Source of the DNA: Okapia johnstoni
Lineage: Eukaryota > Chordata > Mammalia > Artiodactyla > Giraffidae
Direction of reading: 5' to 3'
NCBI GenBank assembly: GCA_024291935.2
Contig: CM044316.1
Coordinates: 78,198,501 to 78,262,500 of the forward strand
Length of the DNA: 64,000 nucleotides
The notes below the pieces were generated by a model. The model was not told the origin of the DNA. It was given only the letters and a program-made list of their open reading frames with translations, and searched no databases. Made by a program: the position numbers and the translations under genes. The first letter of the stretch is position 1, and every line of letters starts with the position of its first letter. This document shows, one piece after another, positions 21,063-31,658 of the stretch.

Positions 21063-23520
21063 TAGCTCTGACTTAGAAGTTTAACTCCTTGTATTCTGGA
21101 ATACGAAACTGCTATAGAATCTTAAGATTCTAGAGAATGTTATTCAAAGTTGGTCATTTTGTCCCAAATATTTAATACAAACGTGATATAACTTTGCTTA
21201 TAAAGTGTCTTTGTTCTTTCTTCTAATGTGAGAATTACAAGACAACTCCACCCAAACACTTCAAAAGAAAATGATACACGCGAACCTTTTAAACTATGAA
21301 ACTGCAACTGCTCTAGTGTTTATTTTTCTTGAGCTTTGGTCTTGGCGCTAAATACCAATATTCAAGTGAATAGAATGCATGACTCCTATGTGGTATGGCC
21401 TAATGAGAGAGTTCTGGCCTGGCCGTAAACAAGCTGTGTGTCCTCATCTTCTCGTTCCTTCTCCCATTGCATGTGAGATGATCAGATGATCTCTTAAGAT
21501 CTATTCTAGCTCTAAGATTCAGAGTGGGTAAAAGCTCTTGATAACACCAGAGAGATCCAGGTAGGGAGAACACATCCTATTAAACACACACACACTCAAC
21601 AGAAAAACCAAAATAGCTCCCCTCGCCTCCTCCCCCAACAGTGACAATGCAGCCATCTGTTGGACGTTCCATCTCACTTAGCAGCTGCTCTCAGATACAG
21701 AAATCTGCATTCCTCTCGCTCTCGTGCTGGTATGCATGCGGCATGTGTGGGTACCAGCATTTGACTCTCCCACCCAAAGGAATGGCTTTCATTGAATAAT
21801 TATGATCACAGAAGGTTTCCATACTCTCCCATCATATAAAATGCTGTTTCCCTGATAATAAGCATTGGCAACTATCTCTGCTCCCCTGTGTAGTAAAATA
21901 AACCCTCTTAGAGATAGTCACATCAGTCATCTGAAAATTGAAGAGGACAACCAGGAAAAGGCTTCCGTGAAACTCCTGTTTTGTCAGAAACTTCCGCTTT
22001 GCAGGAGCGTGGGAGAGGTTGGAATGTAAAGTTCCATTTTATTTCTATTTTGTCAATACCCCCAACATTGCACTTAAGCTCTGAGAAATAAATATTGTAC
22101 AAAAAGGAACCTGGAGGCTTTTAAAAGCAGTGATAATCTCATCCTCAAACTAAATGAAAAAAAATAGGATGACTCTCCAAAGGAGACAGAAAGTGAAGTC
22201 CTTTAAATCCTTTACCCCCACCCCCTTGCCTCTTCTCCAGGCTGAATTTTGTCCCCTACGTGGTAGGCTGTATAAAGTGGTATATCATTTAAAAAGAGGC
22301 ACTTGAGTTGGGGGTTGGGAGGAGCCGCAGTTACAAACAACAACAAAAAGGGGTCCTACAAGCCATGCAGACGGAGAACCTTGGGTAAAATTGGATCTGC
22401 TTTTGAGTACATAATTTAGGACATTTGTTCCAAGATTACTGTGGTTTTCTATAAATGTTAGTTTGCCGTATTATTTTCCATGAACTACTTTTCCAAAATG
22501 CAGAATATTTTGCCCCCCAAACATGGAAGCACTAAAGCTCAGATGAGGCACTGATTCATGGGGAGTCACCCAGAAACAGCTGGGCAGCCATCTGCAGCCC
22601 CAGAGTCCTCTTATTTTCACTTTGTTCAGCTAATTCTTTATGTAGAGGGGAGGAAGATGCATTGGTCCTGGGAGAAGTGTGTGGCTCGTGTAAGAAAACG
22701 ATGACTAACTCCTGCCCAAGACGGGGATCTGGTGGCCTGATGTGCTGATTTGGAGGGCAGCACGTTTCCTATGTGCATTAGACTCTCAGCTCTTGACTAC
22801 ATGTGCATTATTTTCTGTGCTCCTGTTCTTTGGGAAAAGGAAAGAAACGATGATATGCCATTGATCGTTCTGTGGGAATTGTTCCAGGTTAGAGCACCCC
22901 AGAGAGCCATAACCAGTCTTTTCAAGGCAGGCAGAAGAGCCTGCGGAATCCAGGACTGGTCTGGAAGTCAGACCTGAGAGTCTGCTCCTTCCTCCTTCGA
23001 GGGCCCCCTGAATTAGGCCTTCGAACTGCCCTAGAGTCTGTGGTCAAAAAATGTTGGGGATAAAGGCACTGGTTGACACCGTTTAAAAGAAAAACCATGG
23101 CTCAATGCCATAGTCATATGAAATCAAAACGCTGAGTAAATGTGTAGGTGGTGCTGTTTTATTTTACATTTTGACATCACTGTCATAAAGCTGTGGATAA
23201 TTCAAGCAAAAGGCCTTTTGCCTTCCAGAGTGAGTAAGGGGGCCTTGTTGACAGAAGGTGGATAGTTACATGATCCTTCCCTTGTGGTACCCAAGGCAGT
23301 TCATTCAGATGACAGAGGCAGATGACTGTGTGGGAAGGAAAATGCTCTTCCGGTTCTAGAAAGAAGGTTTTTTGGTGCACAGGTGTATGCTGCTTACAGG
23401 TAGGCATAATTATAGTTTAATCAGATTCTTCAGTGTCTCTAGAGACCACTTTTGGCACACCGTTTAATATTTTCCTCGAATCATCAAAATCTTTTACTCA
23501 TTCCCCCCCAAACATGGGTA
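21063..23520. other. unique interval, nothing firm
   Basis: About 2.5 kb with no ruminant-specific repeat and no gene I can support. There are MIR-like traces near 21.4-21.5 and 22.5-22.6 kb (the second is too weak to list as a repeat). A short CA run is at 21584-21596 and a C-rich run near 22213-22226. Confidence 0.5.
21395..21530 (+). repeat. MIR-like trace
   Basis: AGAGTTCTGGCCTGGCCGTA, AACAAGCTGTGTGTCCTCAT and TCAGATGATCTCTTAAGATC, TATTCTAGCTCTAAGATTC follow the module order of old tRNA-derived SINEs of the MIR group. Diverged. Confidence 0.42.
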
Positions 23521-23542
23521 TATGTGTGTGTACACACACATA
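23521..23542. repeat. 22-bp perfect palindrome, (TG)n/(CA)n
   Basis: TATGTGTGTGT is followed immediately by its own reverse complement ACACACACATA. It can form a cruciform or Z-DNA. It lies just before the L1 fragment. Confidence 0.85.
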
Positions 23543-23574
23543 CACAACACATATGTATGTGTATCTTCCTTGTT

Positions 23575-23932
23575 TGACTGAACTTTTTAATTGAAGTGTA
23601 GTTGATTTACAGCATTGTGTGAGTTTCAGGTGAACAGCAAAGGGATTCATTTACGTATATACATATATATCTATTTTTTTTCAGATTCTTTTCCCATATT
23701 TGAGTATAGCTTCTTGTGCTATGCAGTAGGTCCTTATCAATTATCTATTTTATGTATAGTAGCATGTATCTGTTAATCTCAAACTCCTAATTTATCCTTC
23801 CCGCTACCTTGCCCTTTTGTTTTCTATGTCTGCTTCTGTTTTGTGCATGTTAATTTATGTTTTCTTTTTATATATTCCACATATAACAATATTTTACGAT
23901 ATTTGTCTTTGGCTTACTTAGTATGATAATCT
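23575..23932 (-). mobile_element. L1 LINE 3'-region fragment, minus strand
   Basis: TTTTTAATTGAAGTGTAGTT, GATTTACAGCATTGTGTGAG, TTTCAGGTGAACAGCAAAGG, TTGTGCTATGCAGTAGGTCC, TTATCTATTTTATGTATAGT, TGTTAATCTCAAACTCCTAA and TTTGTCTTTGGCTTACTTAG give the order characteristic of the antisense 3' region of mammalian (artiodactyl) L1. It carries no intact ORF and is moderately diverged. Confidence 0.88.
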
Positions 23933-24827
23933 CTTTTTTATTTTGGCTGGTTTTCACTAAGGTTTTTAGTTTCCTTAATGACTTACATAACTGCACTGCA
24001 AGATAAATCTTAATGTTTATAGATAAAAGGTAGAGAAGAGAAGCTTTTACTGCTACATTTAACCTGGGTGGCATTAACCCAGGATATAATTCACCAACCA
24101 CTTCTAACTTTTCCTGGTGTACAACTATGAAAAGGCTCTCGGACAGAATAAAAGACAAGCACCTTTAATTGATAAGGCATACAGTTTTTTTAAAAAGAAT
24201 TGAAAAACCATCTGTACTGTAAACTTTTGTGTCTCTTATTCATTCCTGTTTACTCTGCTATTCAATCCAAATAAAGATTGTTTCCACCTCAGCAACACAA
24301 AAATCACATGGACTATTCTTCAGGCTGTCAGTCAGAGGAAAGATATACATATGCCCAGAGTATACACGCGCGCTTGTTCACAGTGTTATTTGGGGAAAAT
24401 ATGTTGCATGTTCTCCTGGCTCTCCTAGTTTTACATTTTGAATTAATGCAATTTATTCTAATTTATGACAACTGTTTGAAAGGCTTGTTCTCCGTTTTCC
24501 CATTTATAAAGAAGTTATTTACATAGAGGGGAAGAGCAGAAGGAGAGGATTGTTCTGCCTGGTCAGGTGGAAGAATCAAGTGGACTCTGTCCTGGAGCCA
24601 GCATTGTGCCCTGAAGCTGATGGTGACCCTCTCTTCTGCCACTTTGGTGATGGGGATGAAATTATGAGAACCTTTCTTCTCCTTAAAGCAAGTCTTATAC
24701 AATTGAGCTAATTACCTCCCCCTCCGCTCTTGTTCTCTCTTCCTGTATTTATGTAGCAGCTATCACCATAGTACCTACACACGTTGATAAGAGTGCTATT
24801 TTAGGAAAAAAAAAAGAAAAGGCACAA

Positions 24828-24846
24828 GGCGGGGCGGTGGGGGGGG
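24828..24846 (+). other. G-rich cluster, possible G-quadruplex
   Basis: GG, G4, G2 and G8 runs separated by one or two bases, flanked by A-rich DNA. It could fold as a G-quadruplex by splitting the G8 run. Sequence potential only. Confidence 0.4.
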
Positions 24847-24961
24847 CAAAAAAAACCTAGATTCTTCTTTGTCATAGTATTAGGATCCTGTAAGGCAAAA
24901 AATCATGGGAAGTCTGCATGATTTTAGAGGCCTTTTAAAGAGCCCTAAATAAAAGAGATTA

Positions 24962-25025
24962 ACCTCATTGTACCTGGAACAGTGCTTCGACTATAGTGGG
25001 TTTGTATAAAGAATGTTTGCTGATT
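24962..25025 (+). repeat. L2-like 3' tail trace
   Basis: TGTACCTGGAACAGTGCTTC and ATAAAGAATGTTTGCTGATT resemble the terminal L2/MIR3 phrase CCTAGAACAGTGCCTGGCAC..CAATAAATGTTTGTTGAATG. Confidence 0.4.
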
Positions 25026-25324
25026 GGCATCACTAGTATCTATTCATCTCAAAATTCTTCTTTAAAAACAAAGTGCTCTGCTCTGCCTTCATTCTTACCT
25101 TCAGAGCTTGTTCTGAAAGGACCTCATGGTGAAGAGGGAACTCAGACAGAAAGGTGGGCAGGAATACATATTGACTTCATTATAGGATCTGGTTCTCCCT
25201 TGGGGCTTTCATGAAATTCTATTGGTGTATGGCGCTTATCCTGCTAACTGTGTATACACACAAAGTGGTATATGGATACTCATAACTTCAACTACTAATA
25301 TCCTTAAACGAAATCACAAGTCAT

Positions 25325-25545
25325 AAAAACTAAGATTTGTTTTTATGGGCCAGACATTGTTCTAATTCACTCATTGTATTAGCTCACTTAATTCTCATAA
25401 CATCTCCAGGAGGTATATCCCTTTATTAATCACCATTGTTTTATAAATGAAGAAGCTGAACAATGGAGAGGTTAATTAAACAGCCCATGATCATACAGTT
25501 AGTAATGACCAGTGAAAGGGATTTGAATCCAGGCATACCACATTA
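25325..25545 (-). repeat. MIR SINE, interrupted at its end by a Bov-A SINE
   Basis: Minus-strand MIR in good order: GGCCAGACATTGTTCTAATT, TTAGCTCACTTAATTCTCAT, AACATCTCCAGGAGGTATAT, TTTTATAAATGAAGAAGCTG, GGAGAGGTTAATTAAACAGC and ATTTGAATCCAGGCAT. The Bov-A SINE entered at its distal end, giving a relative age. Confidence 0.85.
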
Positions 25546-25681
25546 CCCTGGAGTAGGAAACGGCAACCTGCTCCAGTTTTCTTGCCTGGAAAATACCATG
25601 AGCAGAGGAGCCTGGAGGGCTCCAGTCCATTGGCTCACAAAGAGTCCGACACTTCTGAGCAACTGAGTACATACCACATTA
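25534..25681 (+). mobile_element. Bov-A SINE monomer with perfect 12-bp TSD
   Basis: 25546-25669 is one Bov-A unit: CTGGAGTAGGAAACGGCAAC, TTCTTGCCTGGAAAATACCA, GGAGCCTGGAGGGCTCCAGT and AGAGTCCGACACTTCTGAGC. CATACCACATTA is repeated exactly at 25534-25545 and 25670-25681. It is inserted at the end of an MIR. The 67-codon frame here is SINE sequence. Confidence 0.95.
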
Positions 25682-27054
25682 TGTCTTCTCTGTCTCAAAC
25701 AATTCCATATTAGAAACCAGGACTAGGACAAAAGCCGTCAGGGTAGTATGATTTTAGGGCCTGAATCTTGCCAGTACATAGTAATCTGCTGAACCGCAAA
25801 TTTAATCTAGCATCAGGGTAGGTAGATGACCATGAGACTTCTAAGAAAGAATTGTCCTATATTATTCTTTGTTTATGTAGCTTTAAAATGTTTAATGCAG
25901 GGCCTACTTAGTCCATGAAGCCCATGGCTTTACACTAAAACCATGAATTCATTATGTAGACATTTATTGAGCAACTACTATATAAAACTGCACGTAGAAT
26001 GAGAAATTATTTTGCTTTTATGGATAGATGAGTCTGTTGGGTGGGAGAAACTCAAATACATTAGCGAATGGTTTAAATGATGCTTTAATGATGTAATTGG
26101 CAGAATCTAAAAAACATTGTGGCAGCAAGAAGGAAGGACTTTGGTGTGTGGATGGTAGGGGTTAGGGCTGAGTAGAGGTCAGGCTACTTGAGAACTAGAT
26201 TCTTGAACTGAAGTTGTGCAGAGTTGATGATGGAGTCAGCAACTTGGTGAGAACAATCTAGGAAGCGGAAGCAGTGTGTTTAAAGACTTGAAGGTATGAA
26301 AGAGCATGATGCTCTGAATATGGTAGAGCTGAAGTGAGATGCCAAGGTGATGAGCCCTGGGGTTAGAACTGTAAGCAGGGATCAGACCGTGAAAGACCAC
26401 CTGTGCCCCTAGTCTGTAGGTAAAGGCAAACGTGAGGGATGATAAGAAGGGTGCTCTGCCTAATCAAGTTTCTTTTTTGGAAAATGAGCCCAGAAGTTGA
26501 TGACCTGGAGGAGGGTAAAACTAAGGGGAAAAGGGACAGTGAAGGGATATTCTGGCACAGTATTAGAGACTAAACATGCTTTTAATGCTCATAACAAGCT
26601 TGTGTGCCAGGTATTATTTCCACTGCACTGCACTGTCCAGATCCTTTTCCTAACCCTTTGACCACATCTCCTCGGCCTCTTCTGCTGCCTGTCTTCTTGA
26701 GCTTTCCTCTTGGCTCCTCTGTTCTCACACTTCTCAGCCCAGCACACTCCTCTTCTTGTCCTCTGCTCATGCCCTTCTCTCCCCCTTGACAAGATCACTC
26801 CTCCTGAAGCAAGCCCCTACATTTCATGAGTCCCATTCAGGAGTCCGGGAATCAGAAGCCCAGCAATCATCTTGCCCCCATGACCTCTCTCTCAGTACTG
26901 AACTCAACCCCATGTCCTGTTGTTTCCAGTTTTAAGTATCTTTCAACAAGTCTCTTTGTTGCAGATTTGGTTAAAGTGAACCTTGTTCTTACCTATACTC
27001 TTGCAGCAGCATTTTAGCTAGTCTTAACTATATCTGGCTATCCGAGTAATGTTT
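25682..27054. other. unique interval, pyrimidine-rich 26.6-26.8 kb
   Basis: No gene supported. 26,640-26,795 is strongly pyrimidine-rich, and several overlapping frames on both strands (61-69 codons) result from that bias. 26,100-26,450 has the look of a decayed old repeat but I cannot name it. Confidence 0.48.
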
Positions 27055-27097
27055 TTTAGTAGAAACCTGACCTCTACTCTTCTGTTTAAAATTCACT

Positions 27098-27253
27098 GGC
27101 TCCCTATTGTGTGTTGTGTGTGTGTTAGTAGCTCAGTTGTATCCGACTCTTTGCAACCCCACAGACTGTAAACCGCTAGGCTTCTCTGTCCATGGGATTC
27201 TCCAGGCAAGAATACTGGAGTGGATTGCCATTCCCTTCTCCAGGCTCCCTATT
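27098..27253 (-). mobile_element. Bov-tA SINE, 5'-truncated, 11-bp TSD
   Basis: 27109-27242 reads, on the plus strand, GTTAGTAGCTCAGTTGTATC, CGACTCTTTGCAACCCCACA, CAAGAATACTGGAGTGGATT and GCCATTCCCTTCTCCA, i.e. the BovB-like 3' part and middle of Bov-tA, with the tRNA-like head missing. GGCTCCCTATT repeats exactly at 27098-27108 and 27243-27253. Confidence 0.94.
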
Positions 27254-27398
27254 AAACAAACAAACAAAATATATGTATATAATTTTCTAATAATGATCTA
27301 CAGGGACCCCTAGATTGGGCCACCAATTTCATCTTAAACCTTATTTCCCATTGCTAGCACATGACCTGGCAACAGTAAGAACTCAACATTTGTTGGAT

Positions 27399-27420
27399 GA
27401 ATAAATGAATGAATGAATGA
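27399..27420. repeat. (TGAA)n at L2 terminus
   Basis: About five TGAA units, the usual terminal repeat of L2, slightly expanded. Confidence 0.8.
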
Positions 27421-27422
27421 GC

Positions 27423-28106
27423 CTAACTTACTTAAACTGCTGTGTTTAAAAGAATTAGAGGTATACATAATCTAAAATGCCTTCATTTTCCTTTTCAGTT
27501 ACTATCCCAAGGTAGCTAGTGATACTCAAAATATTAATAATCAAAACATCAGCATTGACCAGTTAGAAGGGGCATGGGCTGTGTGTCACTGTACAAGGTC
27601 ACTATCAACCTGGCTGGACTTCTCTTTTCAACTCAAGTTGAGTGCATTCTCATTTGCACCAGGCAGAAGTGGTTCTGCATAGAGTTCTCTGCCTTTGGAT
27701 ATCATCCTAGAAGCCTCCTCCAGCTTCACTTTGCTTATTCTCTGGAGCAGCTTAAGGGCCAAGAGACTGGAAGGACGGTTTGTAGATGGGAGAGATTCAC
27801 AGATCTTTAAGAAGAGAGCAGCCCCAGTGTTCCTGGTGGATGTGATTCAGGGAGGACCAGCAGTATACACATTTTGTCTCTGTCCCTCTAGAATAACTTT
27901 GGAGGGTACACATAGACTTTCCCTCTTTTTGAGCCACTAGTGTTCCGTGAATTTTTCAGTCAAACCCACCTTTCTCCCCTTGTACTTACTCCTCTTTCTT
28001 ATCTTTTTCTGTTACCTATGAGTGTTTCTACCCTCCCAATACTTCTTCCTCCCTTTCCTCCTCTTCCGCAAACATTCCCAGATCCTTACTTGAAGAAAAT
28101 TGTGAT
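27423..28106. other. unique interval, nothing recognised
   Basis: No repeat or gene. Overlapping plus frames of 75-81 codons (27574-28167) have no recognisable domain. The last runs into the BovB copy. Confidence 0.48.
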
Positions 28107-29011
28107 CTGTCTTACAAATTGGGAAAGGAGTATATCAAGGCTGTCTATTGTTACCCTGCTTATTTAACTTATATGCAGTGTACATCATGCGAAATGCCAG
28201 GCTGGATGAAGCACAAGCTGGAATTAAGGTTGGCTGGAGAAATAACAACAACCTCAGATATGCAGATGACACCATCCTAAGAGTTTCTTGATGAAAGTGA
28301 GAGACGAGAGTGAAAAGGTTGACTTAACATTCAGAAAGCTAAGATCATGGCGTCTGATCCTATCACTTCATGGCTAATAGATAGGGTAATAATGGAAACA
28401 GTGATACACTTTATTTTGGGGGGCTCCAAAATCACTGCAGATGGTGACTGCAGCCATGAGATTAAAAGATGTTTGCTCCTTGGAAGAAAAACTATGACCA
28501 ACCTAGACAGCATATTAAAAAGCAGAGACATTACTTTGCTGATAAAGGTCCATCTAGTCAAGCCTATGGTTTTTCCAGTGGTCATGTATGGGTTTGAGAG
28601 TTGGACTGTGAAGAAGGCTGAGTGCCGAAGAATTGATGCTTTTGAACTGTGGTGTTGGAGAAGACTCTTGAGAGTCCCTTGGACTGCAAGGAGATCCAAT
28701 CAGTCCATCCTAAAGGAGATTAGTCCTGGGTGTTCATTGGAAGGACTGATGCTGAAGCTGAAACTCCAATCCTTTGGCCACCTGATGTGAACTGACTCAT
28801 TGGAAAAGATCCTGATGCTGGGAAAAAATTGAAGGTGGGAAGAGAAGTGGATGACAGAGGATGAGATGGTTGGATGGCATCACTGACGCAATGGACATGA
28901 GTTTGAGCAAGCCCTGGGAACTGGTGATGAACAGGGAGACCTGGCATGCTGCAGTCCATGGGGTTGCAAAGAGTCGGACATGACTGAGTGACTGAACTGA
29001 GCTGTCTTACA
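28107..29011 (+). mobile_element. BovB LINE, 0.88-kb 3' fragment with 10-bp TSD
   Basis: 28117-29001 is 5'-truncated BovB starting inside the RT palm (AATTGGGAAAGGAGTATATC). The RT catalytic motif YADD is intact (28259-28270). About 27 nt are deleted just after it, and six more near 28330, relative to the other copies. The thumb and C-terminal part stays open as a 147-codon frame (28347-28790) with WTVKKAECRRIDAFELWCWR and SNQSILKEISPGCS. It ends in the young-type tail GACTGAACTGAG. CTGTCTTACA flanks it exactly (28107-28116, 29002-29011). Non-functional. Confidence 0.96.
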
Positions 29012-30539
29012 TAGTTAGCATATTCATTAAAAAACATCACCTAAGAATCAAATAAATATCGCTTTTGTGCCTCCTTCTCTCACAAAACAAAATTAAAACA
29101 AGACAAAAAGGTAACTTTTTTACTTGAATTAAAAACAAAAATAAAAATTGATTTTTTTATTCTAATGAGGCAGTGATTTATTGTATTAAAAAAAAAAAGA
29201 AACGAAAACCCTATTGCGGCCAGAGTGCTTAAACAGATTAAAAAAAGGCAAATGAAAAGAGAGACTGATAAGGAGGAGGAGGAAAAAGTGCAGGGAGAGA
29301 AGGAGATTTCACAGATCAAAAATTAAAAGGGAAAAGTGAAGTCAACTGGACAAATAAATAAGTAGCCTGTAATGACCACACCCCCTTTCTGGTTGGCTAT
29401 CTTTCTCTTCTCAACTCACTTGGAATCTCTGTCCAACCAAAGGAATATGAGCCAGAAGGGAAGAAATTACATCTGGTTTTGTTCACAAACAAGGTTTGAG
29501 GACCCACTATGTACTAGGTATTGTTCTAGACGGTTGGGAATCTTTACCAGTAATTTATGTTGTGGATCTTCTGTGCTTCTTTTTATGTTAAGAGGATGTT
29601 CTTTTCAGAGGAACATTTATTTTGTCAGCCTCCCTTTTTGTCAGTTGCTTTGTGCGCCAGCCAAAACCAAAGGCAAAATAGTAGGTAAAAAAAAAAAAAG
29701 CAAAAGAATAAAATCCTGCACATGAAAACCTTACAGAGATATATATTCAGTATGCTGCAGCGAGAAGGTTCAGCCCTTGTCGTATTTGCATCTGTTTCAC
29801 TATCTCCAAAAGGAATTAGCAGAATAAACCCCTACTGTACCTGGTGGAAGTAATTCACAGCGGCAACTTCACTTGTGCGGCTGGATATTCATGCTAATGT
29901 ACAGGAGTTAAATATAGAACAGAACAAGTGTGTCAGAAGGAAAAAACAAAGCAACTGACTTGACACTGCAAGGGGTGGGGTGGGGGAGGCGAGATGATTA
30001 TACTCTTAAGCACCAGCATAAACTGCAAACTTGGTAAACTGATAAGACAAGAATATGGTGACTACATTGAACTGAGTCATGATAACCTAATATCCTCAGT
30101 GGTAAAAAAAACAAACAAGAAAACCCAAAAGAACAACTAAAAATGCTGCCTAGATGAGTGTGGATAAGAGAGTCTGGAATATAAACAGAAATGTGGTAAT
30201 GTTGATTAATAAGCAGGTTGGATAGGAGAGATGTGGTTCTCTTAAGTTTTCTGGGGTTTTCCCCCATTTCTAATGGGAGACAGCGCTAAGACCACACACC
30301 ATTGGGTATAATCAGCAGTTGCATATGCTAGTCGTATAAATCGTATAGTTCCCATTGCCCGATTGTTACATACCACTTTGAAAAACTCTAGAGGAAATGC
30401 CTCATGGGCAGTGACTTAAATGAAGGAGCTCTGTTCTGAGAAATTGATCCCTGGTCATGAGATTTTTGCCTCTAGCTATGGAAATTTGGCTTCAACACGT
30501 ATGTACCCCCTTCTTTCCCCAGGAGACCATGTGATGTAT
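29012..30539. other. unique interval, A-rich runs, one G-rich spot
   Basis: No gene supported. A-runs lie at 29188-29199 and 29687-29698, and a short MIR/L2-like trace (CCACTATGTACTAGGTATTG) near 29503. The 117-codon frame at 29372-29725 and the 89-codon minus frame at 29998-30267 have no recognised family and end in low-complexity sequence. Confidence 0.48.
29972..29989 (+). other. G-rich cluster, possible G-quadruplex
   Basis: GGGG-T-GGGG-T-GGGGG-A-GG: three long G runs with one-base loops plus a GG. Favourable for a quadruplex, perhaps with a shared or bulged fourth run. Sequence potential only. Confidence 0.45.
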
Positions 30540-30725
30540 GAATAAAAGCACTGGATGGGGAATCGGGACAACTGTGCTTAAGAAATAAACACTTCTTTCA
30601 CTACACGTTAGTGCCATCTTGAAAAAGTTAACTTCTTAGGTGTCATTTCTTGATTTCATTTCTAAAGTAAGATGGTTAAGCCAGATGACCTCAAGCACTC
30701 TTTCTGGCTCTGACATTCCAGATTC
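30540..30725 (+). repeat. MIR-like trace
   Basis: AAAAGCACTGGATGGGGAAT, CATTTCTAAAGTAAGATGGT, TAAGCCAGATGACCTCAAGC and CTGGCTCTGACATTCCAGAT keep the order of an old tRNA-derived SINE (GAGCACTGGA..CCTCATCTGTAAAATG..GATGATCTC..CCAGCTCTGACATTC). Confidence 0.45.
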
Positions 30726-30954
30726 TCAGTAGATTGAAATGCCAAATGTTCGTTCATCACTAAATGTAGAGGGAGGGAATGCCTCAGCCACAGAGGATGG
30801 AGTATGGCTCTCTGTGCTTGGATCCTGCTGTGGATGAGCCTACCCTTCCTCAGGGCATTGAACCCCATCTTTTGGGGGGACTTATTTACCTTAAACCATA
30901 ACTGCATTATCTATACCTGAGCACAGCTGGTTCTGTATAGCTACTACCTCTTTA

Positions 30955-31025
30955 GTTAACTGATATGTTCCCAGGGCTTGGTACAGTCACTGGCACTTAC
31001 TAAGAAAATCTGGTAAATGAGTGAA
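30955..31025 (+). repeat. L2-like 3' tail trace
   Basis: TGTTCCCAGGGCTTGGTACA, GTCACTGGCACTTACTAAGA and GGTAAATGAGTGAA resemble the L2 terminus (CCCAGTGCCTAGAACAGTGCCTGGCACATAGTA..AAATATTTGTTGAATGAA). Confidence 0.42.
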
Positions 31026-31114
31026 ATAATTATCTCCTGGGAAACTGATACCTAAATGGGACTTAAAAGGCTGTACAGGATAATGTGTACTTCTTTCAGG
31101 GCATGCGGTACTGA

Positions 31115-31310
31115 GTGCAGCCATGGATAAGAGCAAGACCTTGGTGTTCAGATCTTGACTCTCTCATTTATTATCTCGCTGACCTTAGGAAAGTGACTTA
31201 ATCTCTCCAAGTCTAATGCTCTTCCAGAGAAAGTGGGGTTAAAACATTGTCTCTGTCATATGGACATGGTAAAGGTTGAATGAGTACTGAATTATGAGGA
31301 AATGAATAGG
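31115..31310 (+). repeat. MIR SINE
   Basis: GATAAGAGCAAGACCTTGGT, CTCTCATTTATTATCTCGCT, GACCTTAGGAAAGTGACTTA, ATCTCTCCAAGTCTAATGCT and GTGGGGTTAAAACATTGTCT match MIR order well, including TGACCTTGGGCAAGTTACTTAACCTCTC. Confidence 0.82.
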
Positions 31311-31658
31311 TTGCCAGCTAGTATCCAGAGAAAAATGAATTCAGCAAAGAGAATGCACAGGATCTAGACTGGATGCAGGATGTGACATGAGCTTTGGCTG
31401 AGGCATTAATACAGGGCTTTCTGTGGGGGAGAGTGAGCTGGAACCATAATGAAGCTCATTTCCTGGGGCAAAGGGCACTGGCCAGGTCAGCTCCAGTGCC
31501 TGGCTAACGTGAAGGCAGAGTACTCGGAGAATATTGCCAAAACTCTTGTTGGGTCCCAGAAAATACGCAACTGGTGGTGCACACATGGAATGGTAGAGAG
31601 TTTTCTGACACTCTCCAGAGGCTTTTGGATTTGAAGATAGTCTCTCTGTGTAGGGCAC
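31311..31658. other. unique interval, nothing recognised
   Basis: No repeat recognised. A 119-codon minus frame (31341-31700) overlaps two other frames and the start of the adjacent SINE. No domain, likely chance. Confidence 0.45.

Larger units (their letters stand above)
23933..25324. other. unique interval, G-rich spot, nothing else
   Basis: No gene or young repeat. A possible L2 tail is at 24962-25025 and a G-run cluster at 24828-24846. The frames at 24229-24441 and 24278-24526 overlap each other in different phases and are probably chance. Confidence 0.5.
27055..27422 (+). repeat. L2 LINE 3' region, split by a SINE
   Basis: Left part 27055-27108 (CTACTCTTCTGTTTAAAATT, CACTGGCTCCCTATT) and right part 27243-27422 (ATTTCATCTTAAACCTTATT, TCCCATTGCTAGCACATGAC, CAACATTTGTTGGATGAATA, (TGAA)n) follow L2: CTCAAAACTCTCCAATGGCTCCCCATTG..CAGCCTTATCTCCCACT..TATTTGTTGAATGAATGA. 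The Bov-tA at 27109-27242 interrupts it. Confidence 0.72.

Noticed and set aside
22530..22605. Possible minus-strand MIR
   Set aside because: Only a loose match (AGCTCAGATGAGGCAC, AGTCACCCAGAAACAGCTGG); too degenerate to list as a repeat.
28331..28699. 122-codon minus-strand frame over a BovB copy
   Set aside because: Antisense shadow of the BovB RT. The same antisense peptide recurs at other copies (37.7, 41.4 and 53.6 kb).
29372..29725. 117-codon plus frame ending in a Lys-rich stretch
   Set aside because: The Lys-rich end comes from an A-run; no domain recognised.
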